NCBI RefSeq assembly: GCF_020283565.1
Contig: NC_060059.1
Span: 16,424,933-16,488,932 of the forward strand
Length of the DNA: 64,000 nucleotides
Reading direction: 5' to 3'
From: Trifolium pratense
Lineage: Eukaryota; Streptophyta; Magnoliopsida; Fabales; Fabaceae
In this document: in pieces, positions 10,571 to 22,412 of the stretch
Position numbering within the stretch: the stretch's first letter is position 1
How the letters are laid out: each line of letters begins with the position of its first letter
Program-made: the position numbers and the translations under genes
Notes under the pieces: generated by a model
The model's database searches: none
What the model was told of the DNA's origin: nothing
What the model saw: only the letters and a program-made list of their open reading frames with translations

Positions 10571-10863
10571 ATAATCCTCTGATTAGCTAGTTTCATCTTA
10601 TAATCTCTAGTTATTTTTAGTTTTTGTGATGATCTCTTCAATATAGTTGCTTGTTATTTGTAATTGTATATATATAAGTTGGTTATTATGTTAGCTAATG
10701 TTATAGGTATATGGTTCTATATGCTTAATTGTTCAACAACATAAAAAAAATTACAAAAAAATAAATATATTATAATTGATGATTTGAAAATTTAGGACAA
10801 AATGGAATGTGACTACTAGTTGTGTGAATTCATTTTTGGACTTTGGCCAGTAACTACTAGTTG

Positions 10864-11087
10864 TCATTTTCAATTAGCGTCGGCTTTCAAAGATTCCAAA
10901 AAGCACTAATTTTCAATTAGCGTCGGCTTTCAAAGATTCCAAAAAGCACTTCAAAAAAAATTAAAAATTGGATTTTAAAGCCTTAGCCGTCATTTTCAAT
11001 TAGCGTCGGCTTTCAAAGATTCCAAAAAACACTCGATTTTCAATTAGCATCGGCTTTCAACAGTTTCAAAAAAAAATTAAAAATTGG
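10864..11087. repeat. Four-copy repeat array abutting the tRNA-Ile gene
   Basis: The block TTTTCAATTAGCGTCGGCTT recurs at about 10867, 10910, 10993 and 11037 (the last with one change). The copies are arranged as two pairs, each pair followed by an AAATTAAAAATTGG stretch (10958-10971 and 11074-11087), so the larger unit of ~125 bp is itself tandemly duplicated. The second unit ends within the last bases of the tRNA gene. Confidence 0.85.
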
Positions 11088-11158
11088 CCCATGCAGGTCT
11101 CGAACCTGCGACCTTCGCGTTATTAGCACAACGCTCTAACCAACTGAGCTAATGGGCC
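11085..11158 (-). tRNA. tRNA-Ile (anticodon AAT)
   Basis: The minus strand folds into a complete 74-nt cloverleaf: acceptor stem GGCCCAT pairing with ATGGGCC and discriminator A, D arm with AGTTGGTTA loop, anticodon loop CTAATAA with anticodon AAT at 11122-11124 (decodes AUU/AUC after A-to-I change), and T arm GCAGG-TTCGAGA-CCTGC. No intron. On the tRNA strand the gene is followed at once by oligo-T runs (11070-11084), a proper RNA polymerase III terminator. Confidence 0.97.
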
Positions 11159-11649
11159 ACTTGTTATTACTATTGTTAATACTAATTAAATATCTATGTT
11201 ATGCAACGCTGCGTTTAAGACACTGATTCCGTTACCGTCTTCTTCCACAATCGTGTTCATGTTACTGTGTTAGGGTTTTCAGAGTTGCAGCATTCACTCA
11301 CACGCTTCAAATAATGCATTTCCGATAACCAATTCTCGAAGACTATCGCGATTTCCCCAACATTCTCATAACCCTAATTCGCATAATCAATACCTTTATT
11401 CAACACGGTACAATATTTCGTTCTTTTTCTTCCCAATTTTCAAAACGTTATCTTTTCATTCTACCTTAGTTTATCCTTGCATGTTTCGTTAATTTTACCT
11501 TAAGGGTTCTTTTTTACTCATTTTCAAAATTTCCCATTTGTTGATTTGTTTCATTGTTGGTGAATTGAACTGTGTTATATGCATTGAGAATTTGAGACAA
11601 TTAGGGTACAAATTGAATGATGATGTTTGCTACATTACTTGCAGTGACA

Positions 11650-12048
11650 ATGGCTTATGTTGATGATGATGGTTCTTCTGGCACTGGAGAAGATTTGAAT
11701 ATGTTGGATGGACACAAACGTCACCCTGTTAATGTTGTTCCTTCTGGTTCCGGTGGCCGGAAGAGGAGCAGGAAGGCTACCGGGGATGCTATAGTCGATG
11801 CAATGTTGGAGATAGCGTCTGCTTCGAAGATGAGGGCATCTGCAATTTTGAAGAGTGAGGACAGGTTCTCTATTAGTAAATGCATTAAGGTGTTGGATGA
11901 GTTACAAGGTGTTGATGAACGAGTTTATTTTCATGCTTTGGATTTGTTTGAGAATAATTCAAGTGCCCGCGAGATTTTTGTATCGCTCAAGGGTGATAAG
12001 AGATTGCCATGGTTGCAGGGGAAATGTGGCGTTCTTCCCTTTAGATGA
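11650..12048 (+). CDS. Short protein holding the C-terminal region of Myb/SANT-like (L10-interacting MYB-type) proteins
   Basis: 132 codons. I chose ATG 11650 because it follows a strong splice acceptor (TTACTTGCAG, ending 11644); with a donor GT at 11408 this implies a 5' UTR intron of ~237 bp and a first exon around 11230-11407. Residues ~40-55 are a basic patch ([11 protein letters not shown]). From ~56 onward the sequence matches the conserved C-terminal segment of plant Myb/SANT-like proteins ('[16 protein letters not shown]', '[16 protein letters not shown]', '[17 protein letters not shown]'). The N-terminal Myb/SANT DNA-binding domain of the usual longer proteins is absent. Full-length relatives interact with ribosomal protein L10 or are derived from transposon-encoded proteins. 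The role of this short form is unknown. Confidence 0.7.
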   Translation: MAYVDDDGSSGTGEDLNMLDGHKRHPVNVVPSGSGGRKRSRKATGDAIVDAMLEIASASKMRASAILKSEDRFSISKCIKVLDELQGVDERVYFHALDLFENNSSAREIFVSLKGDKRLPWLQGKCGVLPFR

Positions 12049-12723
12049 AATTGTTAATGAAAATGCTTTGAATATCGTTGAATAACTTTTTGTACAGTCA
12101 AGTTGATTGAAAGGGAATTCTGTATAGATTTGAAATTTTTGAATGCTAATGGAATATCTTGCCCTTTTCATAATGTCAATTTTGTTGCTTAGATTGCTGT
12201 TATATGTCATACTGTTTCTTGCACCATTCACACTCTTCGAGTTTATGTTTATCGATGCACGAGTTAACTGAGTGTGGTTGACCTTGAAATGGATGAGAAT
12301 GTGAGAAGAACTCGACACATTGCGCACATTTCAGATGTAGATTATACTCATCTACCTTGTAATGGTGTAGTGCATAACAGCTACTGCAGATTAAACTCAC
12401 AGTTTTGTATTTCATGCACTTGGGATGCTCTCATCTTAGTGTGAGAAGCACGCAACAGTATGCATCACTTCAATGGGTTAAGATCCCTTTCTCCATTTAT
12501 ATGCATGCAACAATGGCAAACAAATGTTAATAAAAAAAAGTATTCATAACATAAATCAATTTTTATTGGTCTCAAGTCAATAACTGTAATACATGAACTA
12601 TGACTGCTTCAGTTACACGAGGCAATATCTTTCCAATAAAGTAGTATACATTTAATCGAATCCCACTATCATTCTCCGAAAGACGAGAAAAAACATAAAT
12701 AGAATCCCCCAAAGAAAGAAAAA
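12049..12723. other. Convergent 3' ends of the Myb/SANT-like gene and the HDC1-like gene
   Basis: This stretch holds the 3' UTRs of two tail-to-tail genes. A minus-strand Cys/His-rich frame (12200-12415) has no splice link to the HDC1-like gene and is not called as a gene. Confidence 0.5.
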
Positions 12724-15700
12724 TTAATTCATTGACAAGAAATGCACCCTTGCAAGGGTATACTCTTTTCCTGCAATCCAAACGCCAGTTTGTGACCATT
12801 GTATATCTTCCCAGTCCAAGTTCTCCTCCAACATCTAATCATAGAGCCAATATCCAATATCATACAATTGAAAATTTCGAAAACGGTTTGAATATGCATT
12901 CTACAATTCATTCATATAATTCAATTCATGCAAGTGGAAATTAAATGGAGAATGATATGAAAATACCTCAACATGTTCAAGAGGTAGAGGGATGCCAATC
13001 GTGCGCATCACTTTCTGTGGCAGAGGCTTCTTACAACGAGACCATCGGAATGCATCAATCAAGATATGATCAGGCTCACTTTTTTCACCATTTGCAGATT
13101 GTGGATGGTGATTTTGAGACTTTTCTGCGCCTGAGTCATGTGCCTGAGCTGCTGGTGTAGGCTTGACCAATTTCTCTCCCGCAAAACAAAGCTCATATCT
13201 AAGATGAAATGATTCATAGTTAAAAGAACACCAGAAAGAAGTTTTTTAGTGACTTCAACAAGACCTCAAGCTTTCAAGAACATCAACGAAACAGAATAGT
13301 GTAATAATTTTCAACACCATCATCACGGATTTCTTTGATTTCAACAAATTAATAGTCGTCTCATAGGATGCAGTTGTATTATAAATGGAAAAACCAATGA
13401 TAACAGTGAAATTTTATTCAATATAATATTACATTTATAAACATATTATGTTACATTATGTGTGACATTTAACAAGTAACAATGAATGCAATGACTTTTT
13501 ACCTGGACATATGCGTCTCCAAATACAAAACTTCTCCCTTTTTCAATCGAGCAGATGTGTATTGTGGCTTCTTTAGACCCTTGTCAGCTACAATGCTTAT
13601 ACTATATTTGATCCTGATGATTAAGAAATATATAATCATGAGTAAGGATAGGCGTATGAAATAAAAACAGGATAAGGTGCAAAATAAATGTTGTCTTGCA
13701 TATAATATCTAATATAGGATAAGAAATACTGCATCCCAATCCATATTGCATAGCTAAAATAACACAAATTGGGTTTCATTATTTTTGCACCAATCCAGCA
13801 CAATATTATATTAGTCAATCAATTTACCGAAATAAACTAGCATACCAAGGCTCATTGCAAAGATTGTATTGAATTGTAACTTCTCGAACATATCTTTGCT
13901 GCCGCAATGCATTCTGAAAAATGAAAGCCACAATATAAGACAGTAATACTAAAGACTAAAGCTTTCTAGCTAGGCTTAGGCTATCAACACAAATTGTTAA
14001 ATACCATGCTTCAATACGTGTGAAACATAAAATTCTTCACAAAAAATGTTCTTATTAATAACACTTTACTTTTCATAGAAACTAATAACACATTTATGGA
14101 AATTGATAGAAAGACAACTACTTGAAAATGCAAAATAGATCTTTCAGAAAAACAAGAATTTGTTTGCACAACCTGAAAACGGAACAATCCACAACTTCTG
14201 AAGCCCAAATACAAAAACCTAAAACACTGAAACTTTTAACTTTAAGAAATCAACACAATGCATGCTTGAATTATTGAGAAGCACAAATGCAGGCATAAAG
14301 TTCAAGCTATGAAGTATAAACAATTATTGACTATATTTTGGAGCTCAAAACGTTTGCTTATTATTAGATGCTGAAACATACCGAAGCTGCGGCCCTGGTA
14401 GTCATTGTCCGCTCCACAGCCACTGGAGCAAGGGTGGGCTCAATCGTTGATGTATGTGTAAGGCAAGGTTCAAGATCAATAGTTCCACCTCCTTTCTGAA
14501 GATAACAACAAAAACAATTAGATATTAAGTTGGTAATATTATAATAGGAGATTTTACAGGTCTCCTGACACTACCTTCACAATGCAACACCGTTCAATTT
14601 GATAACTGCAGCCAATTGCAGCACCCCAAGCACGGGAACGAACGTTGTTTCTCAGTGTAGAAATATAGCCTGGTGTTACATAATTAAAATCTTTAGATTT
14701 GGCCAAATAAAGATTCAAATGGAAAGAAAAAAAAATGGTTAGGATCCTTTCTTTAAACAAGAAAGAATTCCAAGAATAATGGTGTAAAAACAGATTCAAA
14801 TGAATAAAGATTGCAACCAAATGAAGAATTTCTTATTGGTGTAGAGAGATTGAAAGAGAAGATGCAAAAGAAATAAAATGAAGATGATAACCTTGCACTC
14901 AAGGCTACCCCAAAGGAGCATTCTCCTTTCTCTAGTCGCAAAACTTAACTATTCAAAGATATTTTTTCCTTTAACAATTGAGGACTATTTAAATACTTTC
15001 TAAGAATCACCAAAATAACAACTCTTAACAATAACAACCACCTAACAAACTTATCAACTTACAAAACTAACTTCTATTTCTACTAACTAACTCCTAACTA
15101 CTCTAACTAACCTATATTCTCTATCCTAACATATATCATCAGTTCTAATTTCATTACCACTTAAAACACAATTAGGTATTATTGAAGATAATAGTGATAA
15201 GGCTGTATGGACATACAATCTTTTGGAGGTAGCACCCGAATGGTTGCGCGTAACTCTTGTATGGCTGCAGGAGGTGTAGATGCTGTTGGGCGACAGTAAC
15301 CTGTATGCATGAGAACTGTGCCAATACCAACGTTAAACATGTATCTTCCACTATATGTAAGAACGTCAATTTTGTAAAAGACATTTACCAGCAACAAGAT
15401 CTGAGTCATATGTGTACACATCGGTCCCCCAAAGCTGGCCACCTCTGACCTGCATATAATAATGTGACTCTCAATACATGGTATAGCATTAATAGGAAAA
15501 TCATGTTAAAATGTATCGCAGTCAATTTTAGGACGCAGAGTAAAGGGCAAAAAAAAAAGGTAAATAAGAGACGTCCATCTCATCAAATCATCAACATCAA
15601 ATTAAACACCCCAAATCACAGATGAAAAAGAAAAATGGATAACAAGTAGGCAGGAAACAGCTATTCACATTTAAAGTCGGAGTTTCTCTTTGTATGGACT

Positions 15701-18700
15701 GACCCAACACAAGAAGTGACACCGGGAGGATTCAAACCTAAGACCTTGAGAGGAGCACACTCCAAGGTCCCAAGCCTTCACCACGAGGCCAACCCATGTG
15801 GGTTAATATTTTAATTTTATTGATTATGATTATTAAGTAAGAAATTTTAGTCATTCACCTTTTACAAGACTTGTTGTATCAAAATGCTTAATTTTTTTTT
15901 AACAAAATCTTAATTGTAAACTACAGTGCATAAATCTGTTTACAATAATAGCACCGGAAGTCACCGAGCTTCGGATTTTCATAATTGCATAAAATTGAAA
16001 GGTACTTTTCATCCAGTTCAGCTCCATGGACTAACTAACTCGACATTATGAACAAGTTCAAAGAAATTTCAACCACCTTTGACCAACACACACGGATAGC
16101 TAGACAGCAGAAAAAGTCCTGGTTTTTGGGGCCAATCTAGTCCAATAATCATTGAATAAACAATTTCTGTCTCTGATATGCAAGCTTAAAGGCTATGAAT
16201 TTTCAACTGTTCTTTGAAAAGTGTGCTGGAGGATAGAAGTATAGGAAGGATTACATACAGACAACAATTCAAGATCAACTGAAGAGTTCGGACCTATAGT
16301 TCTTTGGTTGTAAAAATACTCTAGCAAGCAAGGGACTTAAAACTTCCAAGGAAGACTTCAAGAATAAGATGATAACTACTTGACCAAAAAAATTGCAGTC
16401 TTAAATACAGGTGGAACTATGGAAGGAGCAGAAAATTCAGATAAATCAAAAGGTACCGGATTATTGGCAGAATATGGATATTGATGTCTCAAAGCATCCT
16501 GGATGAATAGACAAACAGCATTTTAAAAATATTTAACAAAAAAAACTCTGAAGCAACACAACTAATAATATTTCAACCTTGTGGCTCCTACAGGACACAG
16601 AATCCCAACTTTAAACTAATACTTCTAAGCACCAAAATAATGGATCTTTTTCACACATGTGCAAATCAACCTTGTGGCTCCATTTCATCCGCCCTATTGC
16701 GATCCTATGGTCGACATCTCCTCTATCTCCCCAATAGTTTACAAAGTGTTCACAAAAATTATGAAGAATGGCCAACTACAATCAAAGCCTCAATTAAAGG
16801 AACCAAAATGTGTGAAAAAGAAAAACTGTTACAGTCAGAATTTTAGTATTTCAACAAATTTATATTGAATTGTTACTAGTAACAAAATTTATTAATTAAC
16901 TGTAGCATTGTATTCACTGGCTCAAGGCAAGCATAAGATGATGCAAAGGTACAATGAAAGGAAATAAAAGGAAACGCTATACCAACAATTTTATCAGAAT
17001 AATAAGATCAAATCGTTTGAAGAGCAAGATAAGCAGCCATTGTGTTGTATCAAATCAAATAAACAGCAGAAAGGTAATATAAAATGAAAGCCACCGAAAG
17101 CAGCAAAATTGATGACACTCATTCGTCAATTTTACAATAATATTAAAACAACTTACTTGGCGGTTTGTAGCAGTAACATACTCAGATGGTATCCGAATTT
17201 CCAAAGTGGGGCCATTATTAGAGCTTTCACCATTTTTTTCAATTTGAGATTGGGACGATTCATATTCTTTCCACAACTTTGTAAGCTCTTGAATGCTTTC
17301 ACCAACTTTGTAAGCAACAAAAGAAACCTCTACTTTACCTGAAATGCCAGAACTTATATATTGGAGATTCAAAGGAAAACGTCTTAAATTAAAAATATAT
17401 CAAGCTCTAATCTTCTCCATTCCATCAATAAACAGTGCCAACTATTGCTTCGCAAGGCAAATAACAACAATTTCTGCTGGCACCTATGTTACTTCATGAA
17501 GGCACATATTCAGTAGTCTTTAAATCAAGTAACTGAAACAAAATGATATCATACCTTGAGACCTGCAAAATATACAGCCAGATATAGTTACTAGAATGAA
17601 TATAATGAAGAAATAGGACTCAATCAAGATAAATAAACATCTATCCAATGTAATTGTGAAGCTTCAACTTTTATAACTGAAACACAAATATATAGACAAT
17701 TTCACCAGATATTTGAATGATAATGTATTTATTGGTTAAAAACATTAGCAAACAATGAAAAATGAAGGAAGAGTAAGAAAGTACCCTTCATTGTCTTGGG
17801 TGCGGGATCTGAAACGAGGCTCCCGATTAGGCACCTGAGGACTCCCCCGTGATCTTTGTATCCTTTTACGGTGCTGAGCACTATAGTTATAGACTTCCCT
17901 CTCCTTTTCTATTGCCCCTTCCCCACCAGCACATCCATCATCTGATTCCTTATCGAAGCACCTACTGTGCTTATCAGACTTGTCTCCTACTAAATCAGCT
18001 TCCCTTTCTTTTCTCTTGTTGTCTCTAGCTTCTTTATCGACATTTTTCCAGCTATCAGCATCTTTTTGTTTCTTCTGCTCTGGTAACACAATTTCTTGTT
18101 CAGGAAGCTTGGCTGATCCGTCAACAGGTTCCTTCGCATTATTTGAAACATCTTTCTCTGCTCCATTCCACGATTCCCTCTTCATCTGATCTTTTTCCCT
18201 TTCTTTTAAATTTTCCTTTTCTTTGGGAAGATCTTTTTTCTCCCTCTCCCACATTTCCACATCTCTATCTTGCTTCACAGATTCTTTGTAGTCACCACTG
18301 GTGTTGCTAACTTGTGCATTGTTTCTACGATCATTCATAGATTCTTTGAAGTCACCACTCGTGTTGCAAACTGGTGCATTGTTTCTACGATCACTTCTTT
18401 CCTTCTCCTTTTCCTTTTCCTTCTCCCCCCAATCCCGATGCTTCACATCCTTTCGTTTTATATCTTTAAATTTAGATCGATCATCACCTTTAGAATCAAT
18501 TTTGTTCTCCCCAACAGCTTCGTGAGCATCCCTGCTGAACTCTCTTTGTTCTGCAGATGAACTCTCCTTTCCAACCTCAAGTGAACCTTGAGTATTTCCA
18601 CGTGACATATGCCAGGGTTCCAAACTTGCTCCAGGAGAATCGGAATATATTTTCCCCCTATGGTATTCTTTTGAATCTTTCCAATCCAAATGGAGGCCAC

Positions 18701-19205
18701 TAGCCACATTATAGCCATCCTTTTCAGTCTTAGTATCACCTTTTGAATCATTATGACTATCTCGATCGTGTCTAACATCCTTATTATCATCTCCTCTGCC
18801 TTCAACATGTGCATCCTTTTCACTTTTACCGCTCTGAGGGTCCTTTCTTACTTCGCCAATAAACTCCTTCTTCTCTGTCTTCGTATCACGATTCTCAAAC
18901 CGTAGATCTCTATTTTCCTTGGAGTCCCTTGATTCTAGCCTCTTCTCAGGACCAACAGGATGATCGGCATGAGAATCACTAGAAGATGACGGCGGCATCC
19001 GATACATTGAATGAAGAGGAGATCTTCTATCTGCATCACGGGGTACTTTTCCCGCTCGGGAATCCTGCCCTATATCATAAGGCATATGATACTCATTGGA
19101 AACTGATGCCGACACCAATTTGGGGTATGTACCCGCATCTTCGTGCGGGTGTTTCGAAGATGGATGAACAGGCTCTTCATGAGATCTCTTAGGTGTACCA
19201 CTCAT
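12724..19205 (-). CDS. HDC1: HDC1-like protein (plant Rxt3 domain, histone deacetylase complex subunit)
   Basis: Eleven coding exons on the minus strand: 19205-17785, 17562-17555, 17338-17157, 15449-15389, 15315-15217, 14669-14575, 14495-14382, 13913-13846, 13613-13503, 13198-12967, 12834-12724. They sum to 2502 nt, i.e. 833 aa, and all borders are GT-AG. Exon 1 encodes ~473 residues of low-complexity, highly charged sequence (Asp/Glu/Lys/Arg/Ser repeats) predicted to be disordered. The conserved C-terminal half carries the Rxt3-type region: 'LEIRIPSEYVTATNRQ', 'LWGTDVYTYDSDLVA', 'LMHTGYC', 'NNVRSRAWGAAIGCSY', 'PTLAPVAVERTMTTRAA', 'RWSRCKKPLPQKVM', 'IGIPLPLEHVE' and 'DWEDIQWSQTGVW'. In Arabidopsis HDC1 is a scaffold in the nuclear HDA6/HDA19-SIN3-type deacetylase complexes that links histone deacetylation to growth and stress responses. 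A 5' UTR intron (about 20145-19218) precedes the start. The match in order and spacing makes orthology likely. Confidence 0.93.
15665..15806 (-). repeat. tRNA-derived SINE in an HDC1-like intron
   Basis: On the minus strand: AACCCACATGGGTTGGCCTC head (about 15785-15804), an A-box-like GGCCTCGTGGTGAAGGCTT, and a B-box-like AGGTTTGAATCCTCCC (15727-15742). Lies in the long intron between exons 3 and 4 in the same orientation as the host gene. A rearranged piece of the same family is at 10227-10330. Confidence 0.6.
17555..17562 (-). other. HDC1: 8-nt microexon of the HDC1-like gene
   Basis: GTCTCAAG on the minus strand, preceded by TTTTGCAG and followed by GTATGAT. Exon 1 ends with two bases of a Gly codon (GG) and exon 3 starts with two (GT); only with this microexon does the junction read E-G-S-Q-G-K-V, the family sequence. 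Skipping it would join GG to GTAAAG and give an immediate stop (GGG TAA). Confidence 0.85.
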
Positions 19206-19216
19206 AATGAAAAATA

Positions 19217-20260
19217 CCTAACACAGTCATACAATTCAAAAAGGAAGTATTCTGCTGCCTTCTATTTGTTATATTAATTTCCGCAAAACCGTAACTGCAA
19301 GCCGAAAAAAGAACCGAATTTCAGAAACATTCAAGAAACAGTATCATTGAACAATACTCCCTTGGGCCTTAATTATAAGCAAATATTCTTTTTTTCAGAT
19401 TTATTGAACAACTAATGAACTAATGTATCTGATCTTTAATATATACCAGATAGTATTCAATCAATTTGAAATTTGAAAAGCGAATATTTTTTTATAATTA
19501 AGGCCGGAGGGAGTAGATGTATTACCATAAATAAATGAAACACATTAAATGTATAAAACAAAAACATGTTCTGATCAGAGAGACAACAATTGAGACACCA
19601 ACATCAAAGATACTACAATTATCAACAAATCAAAATATAAAAGTCAAAATTGAAATTGTTGACTTGTTTCATTCCATAGTAACAAACATAAAATACAAAT
19701 AGGGTTACAAGGCTATATAGATTAAATAAATGTGTGAGCTTAAATAAAGAAAAAGATGTGAAACAAAAATTAGAAAGCAAGATCATAGTGTAGTAATAGA
19801 TCTGAAAACAAAATAACCTACTATGTAATGCAATAACCGAAAAAGTAAAACTTAAGCAACCTAAAAATAAAGATGAATTAGAGAGAAACAAAGAGAAGAA
19901 TATGAAGCACAATTGAACGTTATAGTAAGAAGTAAAGTGTGGAATTAAGATGAAAACATGGAACAATTTGTACTATGAACGTTACTTGAAGAAGATGCAC
20001 TAACTAATATTAAGAAAAAAGTGAGAAATAAAAGAGTGGTTAAGGAAGTACACATACATTTTGTTGAATTGTAATTGTGGAAATTGAAGATGAAAACCCT
20101 AGAAATTGTGGTTGAATTTGTTTAATTTTGATTTGAATTCCTCACCTTTGAGAATCGGTGAGAGAGATAGAGAAGAGTTTTGTTTGAAACAAGTTCTACT
20201 ACGTTGTTGTGTTTGTGTCTTCGTTCGTTTGATGTTTGTTAACTTTGTTTGAGGGAGTCT
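19217..20260 (-). other. HDC1: 5' UTR and 5' UTR intron of the HDC1-like gene
   Basis: A minus-strand donor CTCAAAG/GTGAGG (GT at 20145-20144) and an acceptor GTGTTAG just before 19217 frame a ~930-bp intron in the 5' UTR; the first, non-coding exon would lie at about 20146-20260. A Stowaway MITE (19357-19513) sits inside the intron. Small open frames here (such as 19622-19966) are not supported. Confidence 0.6.
19357..19513. mobile_element. Stowaway-like MITE
   Basis: Begins CTCCCTTGGGCCTTAATTAT and ends with the inverted form ...TTAAGGCCGGAGGGAG, flanked by TA on both sides (19355-19356 and 19514-19515). 157 bp; typical Tc1/mariner-derived plant MITE. Confidence 0.85.
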
Positions 20261-20319
20261 GTGTTGTTAAATGTCGTTTATTTATTTATTGACAAAAGAA
20301 ATCAAAAATAAATAAATAA

Positions 20320-21393
20320 GGGGGATGTATTCAATTAGGATTTCAATGAATTTTAAAAGACTTTTTTATGATGATAAAATCTTGTGGTATTCAATTAGGA
20401 TTTTAAAAGACTTTAAAAAAGTCTAGTGGTATTCAATTAGGATTTTAAAAGACTTTAAAAAAGTCTAGTGGTATTCAATCAAGACTCTTTACAACTTACA
20501 AAAAGTCTTGTGGTATTCAAAAGTATTCTAATTTCGATGGATTGTTTAAAAAATAGGATTTTAATGGATTTTGATGGACTTTTTAGTGAATTTTGAGCTA
20601 CAAAAAGTCTTTCCTCATATCATGAGATTTTGATGGATTCTCATTTTTTTTTTATTTTTTTCACATTTCCTCATGTTTCTATTTCATGTTTCCTGATTAT
20701 CTCATGTTTTTTATAATCGCTAATATTTTCTCCCTACCTCTCTATTGCCGTCGGAACTCATCAGTTCAAAATATGTTCTTCTCTTACAACTTGCTATATT
20801 ATCCATACAAATAATTATAAACCTCTAACATATATTACCGAGTTTCTTCTCTTACAAGTGGAATGAATTATACTTTTCAATCAATTATAACTTGCGTTAG
20901 ATCAAAAATTTCTTCAACGTATATCACTCACAAAAAACGATTTGCTATATTGTTCAATAATCATCACACATATACCACTCTCAAAATTCTTCAACATAAC
21001 TTTTTTTTTGTTTTTGTACCAATTTAACGTGTAATTTTTTTTCCCATCTGTTATGTTTTTATTTTTTATTTGGTTTGTTTTCTTGATTCATTTTTATTTT
21101 GTTATATTGATTAATTGTTATTATTAATATTGGATGTTATTTTAGGAAATCAATAACTTTGTTTCTTTTTTAAAACAAATTTACTGAATCATTTGAAATC
21201 ATAAAAATCCATAAAGTACTCTAAAATCTAGAAAATCTGTGTAATCAATTCTTTAAAGTCTTGATTTGAAAATCGTGATTGTTGAAAATGTCATTTAAAA
21301 TCCCACAAAGTCAATACAATCCCACAAAATCTTCAAGACTTTTTTTGTTAAAATAATCCTTTGAAATCTCAATTCAATACACATACACCCCCC
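20320..21393. mobile_element. Non-autonomous PIF/Harbinger-like element, copy 1
   Basis: 1074 bp, starting GGGGGATGTATTCAATTAGG and ending with the inverted form ...CTCAATTCAATACACATACACCCCCC, flanked by TAA on both sides (20317-20319 and 21394-21396), the 3-bp duplication expected for PIF/Harbinger. The left arm carries tandem copies of a ~57-bp unit ('ggattttaaaagactttaaa', 20397-20510). No transposase frame. A second copy is at 47306-48794. It lies just upstream of the HDC1-like promoter. Confidence 0.75.
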
Positions 21394-21396
21394 TAA

Positions 21397-21804
21397 ATAA
21401 ACATTTTTTTTTAGACAAATAAATAAACATGTTAGATATGTTTTGTTGGTATAAAATTTTTTTGGTACATATGAGGGCCGAGGTCCATGTTGATAAATTA
21501 ATTTTACGCAAAAATTGTTAATGTAAAATAGTTTTACACATAAATGAATAGAATCACTTCGATTATTTTTTATGTCATATCATTAATGTGACTGTAATTA
21601 TATAGTAGTATTGTGTAAAATAATTTTATAATATTTATTTATATTTTTGTTTATAAGATTTTTTATTAGATTTAATTGCACTCGGTCATTTTTAAATTGC
21701 ACTGCTGTCGATCAGATTTAGGTTTTTCTATTAAAATTAGACGGTCTAGTTTTTAAACTTGTATTTATAAGAGAAAATGATATATACACCAAAAGTGTAA
21801 AATT
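21397..21804. other. Intergenic, no gene seen
   Basis: AT-rich sequence between the Harbinger-like element and a LINE relic; no supported feature. Confidence 0.4.
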
Positions 21805-22215
21805 GTTTTTTTTTTTGGAGAATAAAGAGAGCAAAGCCCAAAGAAAAAGAACAACTACAAAACTACTCTAACACTCCTAGGCATGCAAGCCCCGGATACA
21901 TCATCAAAGAGGAGTTGTTGGAGTTCCCTAGGAGGATCCTCCAAAATTCTCACATCATATGAACTCTAGTTGAGACTAAAACTAGCTAGTCAATTCGCAT
22001 ATCTATTTCATTCGCGCCATGTGTGTTTAAACATAATGTGCCACTGTAGGTTCGAGAGGTCTTGGATACGATTAACCAAGATAGGAGCTTTTCCGTTGAG
22101 CTTGCACCTTCCCGTTACCATATCAATCAGAAGCTTGAAGTCACTTTCCACTATGAGGTGTGTATACCCTTGTCTTTTCGCCATTTCCATTCCCGTATAC
22201 ATTCCTCACATTTGA
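21805..22215 (-). pseudogene. LINE RNase H relic with poly(A)
   Basis: The minus-strand frame 22202-22008 reads part of an RNase H (RVT_3) domain ('MAKRQGYTHLIVESDFKLLI', then 'LVNRIQDLSNLQWHIMFKHT'). The 3' end of the element is an oligo-T on the plus strand at 21808-21818. Truncated and without the catalytic N-terminal part. Confidence 0.65.
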
Positions 22216-22254
22216 TGATATGATGTGAAGAAATAATTAAGAATTTAATTTATA

Positions 22255-22412
22255 TACACTGCCGGTGTAAAGTTATTTTAAACATGAGTTCAATAATATA
22301 TCAACACATTATGTATGATATTTAAAAATACATGATATGTCACGTTCATTAAATGATGTGACAACACATCATTGGATGCATGTGAAAAAAAACTTTACAC
22401 TGACGATGCTTA
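22255..22412. mobile_element. Small TIR element (MITE)
   Basis: ACACTGCCGGTGTAAAGTTA (22257-22276) is matched in inverted form by ...ACTTTACACTGACGATG (about 22391-22408), enclosing ~115 bp of AT-rich DNA with internal dyad symmetry. Superfamily unassigned. Confidence 0.45.

Noticed and set aside
10864..11087. CRISPR-like array
   Set aside because: Only four irregularly spaced copies in a plant nuclear genome, with the spacers themselves duplicated; it is an ordinary tandem repeat.
12200..12415. Cys/His-rich minus-strand frame as a zinc-finger gene
   Set aside because: Spacing of cysteines fits no family I know, it lies in the shared 3' region of two convergent genes, and no splice link to the HDC1-like gene exists since that frame ends at 12724.
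18270..18560. Plus-strand frames opposite HDC1 exon 1
   Set aside because: They are shadows of the low-complexity coding exon on the minus strand.
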